DNA of 64,000 nt from Candidatus Poribacteria bacterium (GTDB taxonomy: Bacteria > Poribacteria > WGA-4E > WGA-3G): the NCBI GenBank assembly GCA_022825825.1, contig JAJDWA010000034.1:1-64000 (forward strand), written 5' to 3'. The notes under the pieces were generated by a model, which was not told the DNA's origin, made no database searches, and saw only the letters and a program-made list of their open reading frames with translations. Positions 34,795 through 44,129 of this stretch are shown here, piece after piece. Made by a program: the position numbers and the translations under genes. Position 1 is the first letter of the stretch, and each line of letters starts with the position of its first letter.

Positions 34795-36225
34795 ATGACT
34801 CGTTTAAAGCCAAGAAAACAAACCTTTATCTTCCTAATCCTATTTGCGATGCTGACGTTTGCAGTAGCATATTATAGCATTGCTGAGGAGTCACTATCAA
34901 CGTTATCAGGACGTGTTATCAAAGCAAATGGTGAACCAATTACAGACTCAACAGTGGTTCTTATCTACGTAAGGTTTGGTCAGTTCGGGAGTATATATAC
35001 GTTGTACAACGCCAATTTATATTATCCATTTCTCCGTAAGGACCGACCGGAAATGGCAGTTAGTACCGTAGGGAAACCTACTGACAAACAGGAATTACGT
35101 GATCCGCCGCCTTTCCTAAAATCGCAGCCAGATTCAGAAGGTAACTTCACTATTACGGGGATCGTATCGGGCCCAGTCCAATTATTAGTCGTTCCTAAAG
35201 AGGTTTCATCCGCCCAAAAATCTAAACGATGGAATAATACACGACTCCCCGAGATTAAAGCGATTAAGTTCGGAAAATCGTTATTCTATCCAATTCCACC
35301 GCTTTCCTCTCCTGTGACAGGAGGGGTTACATTTGCTATTAAACCTGGGGCAACCATTCAAAACGTAGAAATCATCATGAAATCTGAACATGATAAACAA
35401 CAGAAAATTCAAGGACGAATTGTTTTTAAGGATGGGTCACCACTTGTAAATACTTCCGTTCTAATTAGCAGGTCTCGGTTAGATTTGGATGGGACAGATG
35501 GCGATTCTTCCAATCTATTGCTGGAGACCGATCCAGATGGTAACTTTGTGTTTACCGAGGGCGAGACCGGCATATACGCTTTGTCAGTCCGTCATTTGGG
35601 GCTTTCAGCATTTTCAGAGTTATTTGTTCTTAAAGAAAAAGAACACTGTCAGGGACTGGTTTTAAGATTCAATGGCAATCCCTCTGACCTTACCGCGCCA
35701 CCGCCTGAAAACACCAATAAAGAAGATGATCACACATATCCGGGAATCTATTTTTCTTATGGATATGGACTCTATTATCCAAAAGTTTGGGTTATAAATC
35801 CGGAAAATGGTCACGCTTACAAAGCAATTCGGTGTGATTGGAAGCGGGAAGACGCAGTAGCTAAAGCCGAATCTGAAGATGCCCATCTCGTCACGATTAC
35901 CAGTGAGGAGGAACAGATATGGCTTGATGAAGTTTTTGGAAAAGCGAAGTATTGGATTGGGTTGACTTATGTTGCCTTAGGCAGCAAATGGCAGTGGGAC
36001 ACAGGAGAACCCATGGAATATACCAATTGGACGTTGGAAAACTTGACTGAACCGAACTTTCCTGCAAGTGTTCCACGACCGCCTGGCTTCGGAGGTCCTC
36101 AGAAGGAATATGCTATCATGTCAGATAAAGGGCAATGGGAATCAATCTCACGTCAAAGAGGGACACAAATGGCAATCATTGAAAAAGATGGTTTGCGTGC
36201 CAAGAAAACTGACCCTGTAGAGTAA
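34795..36225 (+). CDS. Secreted protein with CnaB-like and C-type-lectin-like domains, type B copy 2
   Basis: A 476-residue paralogue of the protein at 32082. It begins 20 bases after the preceding gene, has a signal peptide and the opening STLSGRVIKANGEPITDST, a KFGKSLFYPIPPLSSP segment, a second beta domain (IQGRIVFKDGSPLVNTS), and a lectin-like C-terminus with WVINPENGHAYKAIRC, YWIGLTYVALGSKWQWDTGEP and YTNWTL. The linker before the lectin domain carries an extra Tyr-rich piece (about YPGIYFSYGYGLYYPK) not seen in copy 1. It ends the A-B-A-B cassette. Confidence 0.82.
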   Translation: MTRLKPRKQTFIFLILFAMLTFAVAYYSIAEESLSTLSGRVIKANGEPITDSTVVLIYVRFGQFGSIYTLYNANLYYPFLRKDRPEMAVSTVGKPTDKQELRDPPPFLKSQPDSEGNFTITGIVSGPVQLLVVPKEVSSAQKSKRWNNTRLPEIKAIKFGKSLFYPIPPLSSPVTGGVTFAIKPGATIQNVEIIMKSEHDKQQKIQGRIVFKDGSPLVNTSVLISRSRLDLDGTDGDSSNLLLETDPDGNFVFTEGETGIYALSVRHLGLSAFSELFVLKEKEHCQGLVLRFNGNPSDLTAPPPENTNKEDDHTYPGIYFSYGYGLYYPKVWVINPENGHAYKAIRCDWKREDAVAKAESEDAHLVTITSEEEQIWLDEVFGKAKYWIGLTYVALGSKWQWDTGEPMEYTNWTLENLTEPNFPASVPRPPGFGGPQKEYAIMSDKGQWESISRQRGTQMAIIEKDGLRAKKTDPVE

Positions 36226-36309
36226 ATTATTTGTGCTAAACTAATTGCCTCACCGAACTATTCTATCCTTATTGTCGGTCTCTCACAGATAATACATCAA
36301 GGATTTTTT

Positions 36310-38193
36310 ATGGAAACTCACTATTCCCAACTTAGCGATCATCTATATGTGCATCACGGATATGTCAATATCGGCATACTTCGTGATGGAAACTGTGCCC
36401 TTCTCATTGATCCAAGTGGAGCATCTTTGCAAACAACACTGTCTGAATTAGGAATCACCCAAGTAGAGCAGATTCTCTATACGCACCATCATCGTGACAG
36501 CGCGGCAGGATTCTCAATCCCAGAGAATGCCCGTGTTGGCGTTCCAGCGGCTGAGGTTCAGTGGTTTTCTGAGGTAGAAACCTTTTGGGACGATCCAAAA
36601 TACAGGTGGCATCTCTACAACTGCCATCCGCATAATCTTATGCTTGCCAATTCTATCCATGTGACAGATACTTACGCTGAAGGCACACAGTTTAGGTGGG
36701 GCCCTGCATCTATAAAAGTGCTTGATACACCCGGACATACTGATGGCAGTGTCACCTATCTTGTTGATATTGATGGACAACGTTTCGCTTTTTCGGGCGA
36801 CCTGATTTACGACAAAGGCAAAATATGGGAACTTTATAGCTTGCAAAAGGGACAACAGACCACCGACTATCACGGGTTTTTGGGTGCGCGAGATGAACTG
36901 AAGGAAAGTCTTGAAAAGGTTCGCAAGTCATCGCCAACAGCACTTATCCCTACACACGGTGTTGTCATGAGAAATCCCGATGCTGCGATTGACAAACTTT
37001 TTGATAATTTGGATCATTGTTATGATAAATATGTGTCAATTTCTGCCCTCCGCCACTATTTTCCGAAACTTTTTACTGAATTCGAGGGACGGGATGACCA
37101 CATGCCTATTCGGGAAGGGAAACCTCCGCCCGATTTCTTACGTCACTTTGGCACTACATGGTTGATTATCTCTGAAAATCGTGAGGCGTTTGTGATGGAT
37201 TGCGGCTCACCGAATATCATCAAACAGATTCAGCAACTGCAAGCAGACGGTGAAATTTCAAAGGTGACGCAGTTTTGGGTAACACACTATCACGATGATC
37301 ATGTGAATGCTACCCTCGAATTTCAAGAAACCTTCCCGTGTGAAACAATAGCCGATGCAATCGTGGCTAAAGTCATTACAAATCCGAAAGCTTTTCGACT
37401 ACCATGTATTTCACCTACTGTCACACGAGTAGATCGCGCTACTTGTGATGGCGACTCGTGGCAATGGAATGAATTCACGATGACCGCTTATCACTTTCCA
37501 GGACAGACCTATTATCACGGAGGTCTACTCGTTGAGGGACACGGTGTTCGGATGTTCTTTGCTGGTGATTCGTTTACGATGGCAGGAATTGACGACTACT
37601 GCTCCGGCAATCGGAATCTGCTCGGCAAAGATGTCGGCTATGAAAAATGTCTGCGTCTAATTCAAGAGCTCAAACCGACACACATTTTTAATTGCCATGT
37701 TGATCCCGCGTTTGATTTCACCGATGAAGAGATCGCCTTTATGTTGGACACACTCGCTAAACGTGAAAAATGCTATACGGATCTCTTTCCTTGGGATCAC
37801 GCTAACTACGGTATGGATGACCAATGGGTGCGCTGCTATCCTTATGAACAAGAAGTTGCCCCCTGTGGAACAGCACAGTTACGCGTAGAGGTAACAAACC
37901 ATTCCTCTGAACCACGAACTGTAACAGCACAACCGATTCTTCCCGAAACGTGGAGTATTGAGGTTGATCCAGCGGAAACAACTATTCCACCGAAAGCGGA
38001 GGGGTCCATTCAGTTTTCTATTGCGATCCCTAAAAATGGCTTGGTGAGTTTTGAGCAAGGGGAGGCACAGGGACCTCGCCCCACAGCAGAAGAGGAAGGT
38101 AGGAAGCGGACCATCATACCCGTTGAAATCACCTACAACGACACACCATTAGGACAATTTCGTGAAGCGATCTTTGTTCTCACGGGAGGTTAA
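36310..38193 (+). CDS. Double metallo-beta-lactamase-fold protein with degenerate first site
   Basis: A 627-residue cytosolic protein with two MBL-fold domains. In the first the metal motif reads T58-H-H-H-R-D-S: the final histidine of HxHxDH is a serine, so metal binding is likely weakened. The second (around 325) has the intact THYHDDHVN plus FAGDSFTM and later histidines, so hydrolysis probably resides there. Residues after about 530 form an Ig-like beta domain (LRVEVTNHSSEPRTVTAQP). The family covers glyoxalase II-like thioester and phosphodiester hydrolases; the substrate is unknown. The next gene starts four bases after the stop. Confidence 0.78.
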   Translation: METHYSQLSDHLYVHHGYVNIGILRDGNCALLIDPSGASLQTTLSELGITQVEQILYTHHHRDSAAGFSIPENARVGVPAAEVQWFSEVETFWDDPKYRWHLYNCHPHNLMLANSIHVTDTYAEGTQFRWGPASIKVLDTPGHTDGSVTYLVDIDGQRFAFSGDLIYDKGKIWELYSLQKGQQTTDYHGFLGARDELKESLEKVRKSSPTALIPTHGVVMRNPDAAIDKLFDNLDHCYDKYVSISALRHYFPKLFTEFEGRDDHMPIREGKPPPDFLRHFGTTWLIISENREAFVMDCGSPNIIKQIQQLQADGEISKVTQFWVTHYHDDHVNATLEFQETFPCETIADAIVAKVITNPKAFRLPCISPTVTRVDRATCDGDSWQWNEFTMTAYHFPGQTYYHGGLLVEGHGVRMFFAGDSFTMAGIDDYCSGNRNLLGKDVGYEKCLRLIQELKPTHIFNCHVDPAFDFTDEEIAFMLDTLAKREKCYTDLFPWDHANYGMDDQWVRCYPYEQEVAPCGTAQLRVEVTNHSSEPRTVTAQPILPETWSIEVDPAETTIPPKAEGSIQFSIAIPKNGLVSFEQGEAQGPRPTAEEEGRKRTIIPVEITYNDTPLGQFREAIFVLTGG

Positions 38194-38197
38194 AACA

Positions 38198-38617
38198 TTG
38201 CTAAACTTATCACATCCAACAGTTGACATCGCTATCACATGTAGCAATTTCGAAGAGTCATTAGACTTTTACCATAATAAATTGGGTTTTGAAATTGTGT
38301 TAGATATCGAGATTCCGGACGTTCTTTCACAAGATGTAGGGCTTGCACCGACAGGATTTCGTCAAGTCCGCCTTAAAGCAGGGGATACACTTATCAAGCT
38401 GATGGATATTAAATCGCCACCACCTGCACCAACAGATGAATTCGCTGCCGGTGTCCGTTGGCTTACCTTTTTTGTTGTGGATATTCATAAAGCTGTCGAA
38501 GACTTGAAACAGAACGGTGTTAAATTTCTGTCTGAGCCGATAAGCGCACCTGACGCAGTAGGCGTTGTGTGCGCTAAAGACCCTGATGGGATTTTAATTG
38601 AACTCGTGCAGATATGA
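38198..38617 (+). CDS. VOC-family protein (glyoxalase/dioxygenase fold)
   Basis: A 139-residue protein of the vicinal-oxygen-chelate fold: two beta-alpha-beta-beta-beta units starting HPTVDIAITCSNFEESLDFY and ending DPDGILIELVQI, the typical metal-binding glutamate. I use the TTG at 38198, eight bases after GGGAGG; the upstream in-frame GTG lies inside the MBL gene. The function could be a lyase or dioxygenase on small metabolites. It overlaps the next gene's possible start by four bases, so the MBL, VOC and PhyH genes are probably one transcript. Confidence 0.82.
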   Translation: MLNLSHPTVDIAITCSNFEESLDFYHNKLGFEIVLDIEIPDVLSQDVGLAPTGFRQVRLKAGDTLIKLMDIKSPPPAPTDEFAAGVRWLTFFVVDIHKAVEDLKQNGVKFLSEPISAPDAVGVVCAKDPDGILIELVQI

Positions 38618-38625
38618 GAGGGACT

Positions 38626-39498
38626 ATGAAAGTATTAACTGATTCTCAAATTCGTGACTTTAACAAAAACGGCTATCTTCTGGTTGAAGACGCGCTCGCT
38701 TCTGAAGATTTAAACCCGCTTATCACGGAATTTGAAGAAATTGTCCACACGGGTGCTTCACAACTCTATGCAGAAGGTGAGATAGACTCTGAATTCAAAA
38801 CGGAAGGTTTTGACACGCGCTTAGCAAAAATAACAGAACAATCTCCGGCAGTTTTCCAAAAAGTTTTTAGTGGCGCACATACCGGACCGGCACTCTTTGA
38901 TCTTCTCATCAATCCAAAACTATTGGATATTGCAGAATCACTTGTCGGACCGGAAATCATGTGTCACCCTGCATACCGTGTGCGTCCGAAATTGCCAGAA
39001 CATGACCGAACCTTAGTACCATGGCATCAAGATGCAGGTTATATGGAGCCAAAATGCGATTCAGTTTTACAACTCACAATCTGGATTCCGTTGGTAGATG
39101 CCACCGTTGAAAACGGCTGTCTTGAAGTTATTCCGCATGCACATCGTGATGGTGTTTTTCGGCATCGTCACTCTGAACGTTTTTATCTTGAAATTCCAGA
39201 CGATGCATTACCCGAAGTAGAACCTATAGTCGTTCCTGTTAAGTTTGGTAGTGTTCTATTGCTTACTAACCTGACACCGCACCGCTCTATTCCGAATGTC
39301 AGCAATCAGGTACGATGGAGTGTTGATTCGCGCTATCAGGACGCTGCGAAACCAACCGGCTATCAACCGGAGGCGGGTTTCCTTGCAAGAAGCAGACTGC
39401 ACCCCGACCATGTTGTTACCACACCAGAGGAATTCAAGCGGATTCGTGATGAACATCAGCCCGGTCCAGGTCCAAATCGGTGGGGGAAAAAGGAGTAA
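38626..39498 (+). CDS. Phytanoyl-CoA dioxygenase family (PhyH) protein
   Basis: A 290-residue non-haem Fe(II)/2-oxoglutarate dioxygenase. Iron ligands appear as His134 and Asp136 in PWHQDAGYM and His219 in LTPHRSIPN, with the arginine of the 2-oxoglutarate site a few residues on. The opening LTDSQIRDFNKNGYLLVEDA is the family start. An ATG at 38614, which overlaps the VOC stop, is an alternative start four codons earlier. PhyH proteins are numerous in poribacterial and planctomycete genomes and act on many small substrates; no specific one can be named. Confidence 0.9.
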   Translation: MKVLTDSQIRDFNKNGYLLVEDALASEDLNPLITEFEEIVHTGASQLYAEGEIDSEFKTEGFDTRLAKITEQSPAVFQKVFSGAHTGPALFDLLINPKLLDIAESLVGPEIMCHPAYRVRPKLPEHDRTLVPWHQDAGYMEPKCDSVLQLTIWIPLVDATVENGCLEVIPHAHRDGVFRHRHSERFYLEIPDDALPEVEPIVVPVKFGSVLLLTNLTPHRSIPNVSNQVRWSVDSRYQDAAKPTGYQPEAGFLARSRLHPDHVVTTPEEFKRIRDEHQPGPGPNRWGKKE

Positions 39499-39609
39499 AA
39501 TGATGCATAATTTCAATTGGTTATCTCAATTTTCTATAGTTCTTGTCTTAAACGTTGATTCCTTAATTCTTTCTCCTTAATACATTTTCAGACTCCCAAA
39601 AAGTTATGT

Positions 39610-39701
39610 TATAATTATTCTGAGAGATGCCCATCTCGCTAAGTGTGAGGTTAGGAAACCACACCTACCGAGGAGTGTGCATATTTTCAGATTTCACTAT
39701 A
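39610..39701. mobile_element. MITE-like element (GGTTAGGAAACC core family), copy 3
   Basis: The right end AGATTTCACTATA (39689-39701) matches the other copies. The core hairpin GTGTGAGGTTAGGAAACCACAC with CTACCG is clear. The left end, near TATAATTATTCTGAGA, is more diverged. It lies in the gap between the PhyH gene and the rhodanese gene, which converge. Confidence 0.55.
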
Positions 39702-39757
39702 ATAGGGAGCAGCAATACAGATAAACCTTCCTTTTTGTTGTTATGCTTAAAAAAGTA

Positions 39758-40198
39758 TTAATAACGTTGCATGTCCTGATCAACCTCTTTTGCCCACCTG
39801 TCGATCCCACCAGCAACGCTGAGTACCGATTTGAATCCGAGTTGTCGTAGAAGATGTGCAGCATCAAGACTTCGCATTCCGTGATGACAGTAAACAACAA
39901 TTTCATCCACTGGTAAAAGTTCACGACACCGTCTTGGCAGTTCACCAAGCGGGATAGACACTGCCCCGTCTATATGAACAAGTTGATATTCCCATGCTTC
40001 CCTGACATCAAGCAAAACAAAATCTCTACCAGCATCCATCATCTGTTTAAGTTCATTTGGTAGGATAGCGTAATCTTCGGGATCATAAGGTAGGATCGCC
40101 TCTTCTACACTTGGTGCAACCCGTGGTAGAAAGTTGTCTCGTGAGGTTCTGGCGGAATCCCAGATTTTGTATAAGAAGTTTCTGATACGTTTAAACAT
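39758..40198 (-). CDS. Rhodanese-like protein
   Basis: A 146-residue cytosolic protein with one rhodanese domain. The catalytic cysteine is in EIVVYCHHGMRSLDAAHLL, and the family landmark FVLLDVREAWEYQLVHIDGAVSIPL precedes it. The N-terminal 40 residues are a helical extension. Sulfur transfer or a sulfide-handling role is the family inference. It is the last gene of the minus-strand group headed by the cobalamin riboswitch and begins 34 bp after the receptor gene. Confidence 0.9.
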   Translation of the reverse strand: MFKRIRNFLYKIWDSARTSRDNFLPRVAPSVEEAILPYDPEDYAILPNELKQMMDAGRDFVLLDVREAWEYQLVHIDGAVSIPLGELPRRCRELLPVDEIVVYCHHGMRSLDAAHLLRQLGFKSVLSVAGGIDRWAKEVDQDMQRY

Positions 40199-40232
40199 TC
40201 TTGATCTTCATCCAAAAGTAAAATACACCTAA

Positions 40233-42266
40233 CTAAAATGTAATCGTCATGCCTAACGTGGGAATAATAGGTAACTGAGGTTCTTCCTCAATAGCGCATC
40301 CGGTAATAACAGATGTTTCTTCATCTCGTACTTCACTGAATGCGTACTGGTCAACATTCGTATGATTATATAGGTTTAAAATCTGAAAATACCATGTGAG
40401 ATTCCAACGTTTGTAAGGGTTTCGTTTTGTAATTCGAAAATCGAGACTATGGTACGCTGGCAATCGCTCCGAATGTGTTTCACCAAACTGTCGGTCACAA
40501 CCGATACCCCCATTTGGCAACTGAACCTCTTCGTGAGTCAAAGGGGTTCGTGGGTCACCAGTGTGGAAACGCCAACTGAGATAGAGGTGCCATGTTGAAG
40601 AAATCTGATGGCTACTGCTCAGAAAGAGAGAATGCCGCCGGTCATATTGCCGAAAGATTGTAATGTTACCCGATGTTTCTTTTGCGATGCCGTAAGCGTA
40701 ACCGAGTCCCCATGTTAACCGAGGTGATATAGCTTGTGTCGCAAAAAGATCAAATCCCCTTGCATTTGCAGATTCTGGAGAAGTAAAAATCTGTTGCTGT
40801 CGTCCAAATTCTCTTATCCTACCTACCAAATTATCAAATTTTTTGTAGTACCCTTCAAGACGAATCAGAAAATTGTTGCCGCGGCTATATTCACATCCCA
40901 GAATATAGTGCGTTGCCTGTTCGGCACGTCCGACAGTCTTTATATTGTCTTCAACAGGTACTGACATCAAATCGACAGGTTGATGATAGAGCCCCCATGC
41001 GCCTCGGAATACTAAGTTTTTCTTGGGACTCACCGCGAACGCCACACGTGGACCAATTTCATAGTTTTGAACATCTGGGTTTCGATAGTTCTGGACCACA
41101 TAGCGGCCACCGACGTTGATCGCGAGTTTTGGATGAATTTGCCAATCATCTTGTAGAAATATTTTGATGTCATTTCCGCTATTATCAATATTCGCTTGAA
41201 TTGGCTTATATTTGTTTATTCCTGCTTGTCGTTCTTGGACATCGTATTCATATTGGGCAGCCGACCAACGCCACTCAACACCAGTACGAAACGTATGTTT
41301 TTTTAATGCGTTTACTGTGAGTTCTGTTTTTGCTCCCAAAAATCGGAAGTCACGATTGTCAAAATCCGATTTTCCAGTTGCTCTCTCTTGGCTTGATGAA
41401 CCGCCAAAAATAAAAACATCTGTCCAATATGAAGTGCCAAAAGTATGTCGCCATTTTAGCCAAGCGGTCGAATTATCGTATAGGGAATCCAACTTGTTAT
41501 CTATATCATCTACACGTATCAGATTCTTATCCCAACCGTACAACCCGTTAAGGGTAATTGTGTCTGCATCTGTTACTTGATACATGAGTTTACCATAGAC
41601 ATCGGCATATTGTGGTTTGTATTCTTCGTCAAGATCTATGAGCGCGAGGATTAGGTCAACGTACCCGCGGCGCGCTGACAGCATCCATCCGCTCTTTTCA
41701 GTCAAAGGCCCCTCCACCATAACGGTTGCGTTGATGAGGTCTATCCCGAAATTTGCTGAGATCTTTTCTGTATTCGGTGTTTTGGTTGTAATGTCAAACA
41801 CACCTGACATTTTTTGTCCGTATTCTGCTGGAAATCCGCCCATCAACAGATCAGCACGTTGGATTAAACCGAGTCCGACCAACGAAACAGCCCCGCCAAA
41901 ATCTTGTAAATGATATGGATTGTAAAGTTCCATACCGTCTAATCTCACTGAGACACCATCCTTCTCTCCGCCTCGGACGCTGAAGCGCGCGCTATAATCG
42001 CTTGCAATAACGCCAGGTAAAATATGTCCTGAACGCATTATATCGTTGTCAATTAATGGGAACCTTTCTATCTCCTGCTTTGAGAGTGAGAGTTGTGGGG
42101 TCGCTCCATCATAAATCATAAATCTCCCAGGTGTTACAACAATTTTTTCAAGTTCTATCGGTTTTTGATTTTCTTGTGCATGAACCGTAGGAAAATGAGC
42201 GAAAGAAAAAATGAGAATGTGGAGAAGGAGAAATCCAATGGTGCACATTTTGATGTAGGACATCAT
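40233..42266 (-). CDS. TonB-dependent outer-membrane receptor
   Basis: A 677-residue receptor: signal peptide at about 1-30, a plug domain with ELEKIVVTPGRF, SARFSVRGGEKDGVSVRLDGMEL and GGFPAEYGQKMSGVFDITTK, and a 22-stranded-barrel-type region ending in phenylalanine (GMTITF), the outer-membrane sorting signature. No clear TonB box is visible. It is shorter than most (family 650-800). Position downstream of the cobalamin riboswitch makes corrinoid import a good guess, similar to BtuB, but the substrate is inferred from context and not from the protein. Confidence 0.9.
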   Translation of the reverse strand: MMSYIKMCTIGFLLLHILIFSFAHFPTVHAQENQKPIELEKIVVTPGRFMIYDGATPQLSLSKQEIERFPLIDNDIMRSGHILPGVIASDYSARFSVRGGEKDGVSVRLDGMELYNPYHLQDFGGAVSLVGLGLIQRADLLMGGFPAEYGQKMSGVFDITTKTPNTEKISANFGIDLINATVMVEGPLTEKSGWMLSARRGYVDLILALIDLDEEYKPQYADVYGKLMYQVTDADTITLNGLYGWDKNLIRVDDIDNKLDSLYDNSTAWLKWRHTFGTSYWTDVFIFGGSSSQERATGKSDFDNRDFRFLGAKTELTVNALKKHTFRTGVEWRWSAAQYEYDVQERQAGINKYKPIQANIDNSGNDIKIFLQDDWQIHPKLAINVGGRYVVQNYRNPDVQNYEIGPRVAFAVSPKKNLVFRGAWGLYHQPVDLMSVPVEDNIKTVGRAEQATHYILGCEYSRGNNFLIRLEGYYKKFDNLVGRIREFGRQQQIFTSPESANARGFDLFATQAISPRLTWGLGYAYGIAKETSGNITIFRQYDRRHSLFLSSSHQISSTWHLYLSWRFHTGDPRTPLTHEEVQLPNGGIGCDRQFGETHSERLPAYHSLDFRITKRNPYKRWNLTWYFQILNLYNHTNVDQYAFSEVRDEETSVITGCAIEEEPQLPIIPTLGMTITF

Positions 42267-42419
42267 GCGGCCTCACTGTTTTGATTTGTAGGGTTATACG
42301 GAATTATAACATTTTTCGTCAAAAGTGTCAAAATATTTTTATAGTGAATGATCAGAGGCATTCAATTGTCGAAGTGAGTAAGTAGGGAGTTGTCAAGACT
42401 AATCTCCAAACAACAAAAT

Positions 42420-44069
42420 TCAATACAACACATGCACCCGATTCTTACCGCGTAGCGTCTCATCAGGCATCACAATCGGCATCTCGACAATAGCGATGAG
42501 CGAACCATCGGCACTAATAGCAAGTGTATCATAAGGTAGTTGTCCCTCCGTGCGGTAGGTATAGAGATATTTTGCCAATCCGCTACCTTTAGCCGTCAGA
42601 TCAAACACCGAAACCCCGTGAAGGCTCTCGTTTAGGTTTTGGCTCCGTTTAGAAACAGCTAACGCAACATAACGTCCTTTGCCATCAATTCGTAAACCTT
42701 GCGGCATATTTTCAAGTTTCCACTGCCAAACCTTTTCGCCCCCCCATGAATAAGCAAAAACCGTCATTCCGTTAGGGTGCATAGCAGATGGACGTTGCGC
42801 TCCCTTTTGAAGATGATAAGGAATATACGTATCACCTGTAACAAAAAGTGCAGCAGCGTTCGTTGCCCCAATCGTTCCAGTTGTAGCAATAATCGGCACA
42901 CCACTCATCTCCATAGGTGTTGCCAAATTCTGTTCCCATATCGGTTCAGGAGTGTTCACATCAAAAATAAAAGCACGGCCATCATCCGTAGTAACGTTGA
43001 CGAACTTCCCATCAGGCGACATACTGATACCACGCCAAAAGGTAACCCCCTTAAAATAGGGGGCAAGCGGTTCAAAATCTGTGTGCCACTTTTCTGTGCC
43101 TGAATCTGTCTCAAGCACAGATAACGTTCCGTTGCCCTTACCACTTTCATCCGTTACAAGTGCAAGCACTTTACCATCAGCACTTACGTCAAACCACCGG
43201 AATATCTTCTGCATAGCATCTTCACGGGGCCATTTCCATTTTACATCCCCAGTTTTAGCATCAAACCGATAGAGCATAGATCGCTTTTGCGGTATATCTT
43301 TCTGTGTCCAAGAATGCACACCTGCAACTAATAGATCGCCGTTCGGTAGCGTCCGAATGCACGACTGACCGGGATAACTTACCCACGCATACACACTCTC
43401 TGGATTACTCGGTGTTGAAGTTTGGATATCATCTGCCGTTCGGTATTTCCAACGAAGTTTCGGCTGTGCCCCTGTCAATTCATAGCAGTAGACAAATCCG
43501 TCTGCTGCTTGCTCTCCGATGTAGAGCAGTGTATTATCAGGACTAAAAGCGATGTGCCTAACATAACCTTCAGAAATACGGGTTTTCCATACAGTTTTAC
43601 CTGTTATGGGGTGGACAATAGCGAGATGGCCTCTATCGGTTGCAACTGCAAGTTTGTCTGCATGAGTTCCATGTCCAAATGCTATTGCTGTCGGTTTGGC
43701 AGGTTGACGCAGATTTTCCATCAACGACAGGAGTCCATCTAATTCAATTGTTCGGATGCGGTAAGGAACAGGTTTCAGAGGCGAAGTTGCTGGTGTTATG
43801 CTTTTCCCCAAACGAAACCGATAACTTTTATTCGGATGCCACGCGAATTGTAATAAAACGCGTTTTTCACCGAGTTTTAGAGAAGGTACAGTTTCAAAAC
43901 CAGCGCCTTGTTGTCCAACTGAAACTTCAACTTTCGAACCAAGTTCGCCTTTCGTTTCAGTCTCAAGCACTACGCCCGTACGAACCCAAACGACATTTGA
44001 TTCAGCCATCACTGCACTAATCGGCAGCGCGATAAATAATACCAGACAGAAAAATCGGATATGTTTCAT
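42420..44069 (-). CDS. Secreted WD40/PQQ-like beta-propeller protein
   Basis: A 549-residue exported protein. I choose the ATG at 44069, because GAGGAGA lies seven bases upstream and the next residues form a signal peptide (KHIRFFCLVLFIALPISAVM). It has five or more propeller blades visible as repeating DKLAVATDRGHLAIV, TGDVKWKW, DGKVLALVT and DGRAFIFD segments. No enzyme motif is apparent. It is preceded by the lipoprotein gene (60 bp) and followed by the receptor gene (153 bp) and probably shares their transcript. A role in substrate capture is only inferred. Confidence 0.8.
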   Translation of the reverse strand: MKHIRFFCLVLFIALPISAVMAESNVVWVRTGVVLETETKGELGSKVEVSVGQQGAGFETVPSLKLGEKRVLLQFAWHPNKSYRFRLGKSITPATSPLKPVPYRIRTIELDGLLSLMENLRQPAKPTAIAFGHGTHADKLAVATDRGHLAIVHPITGKTVWKTRISEGYVRHIAFSPDNTLLYIGEQAADGFVYCYELTGAQPKLRWKYRTADDIQTSTPSNPESVYAWVSYPGQSCIRTLPNGDLLVAGVHSWTQKDIPQKRSMLYRFDAKTGDVKWKWPREDAMQKIFRWFDVSADGKVLALVTDESGKGNGTLSVLETDSGTEKWHTDFEPLAPYFKGVTFWRGISMSPDGKFVNVTTDDGRAFIFDVNTPEPIWEQNLATPMEMSGVPIIATTGTIGATNAAALFVTGDTYIPYHLQKGAQRPSAMHPNGMTVFAYSWGGEKVWQWKLENMPQGLRIDGKGRYVALAVSKRSQNLNESLHGVSVFDLTAKGSGLAKYLYTYRTEGQLPYDTLAISADGSLIAIVEMPIVMPDETLRGKNRVHVLY

Positions 44070-44129
44070 TGATATATCTCCTCGCAATAAATGTAAATGT
44101 GTGTTATTATTCCGAAATATCTAACATAA

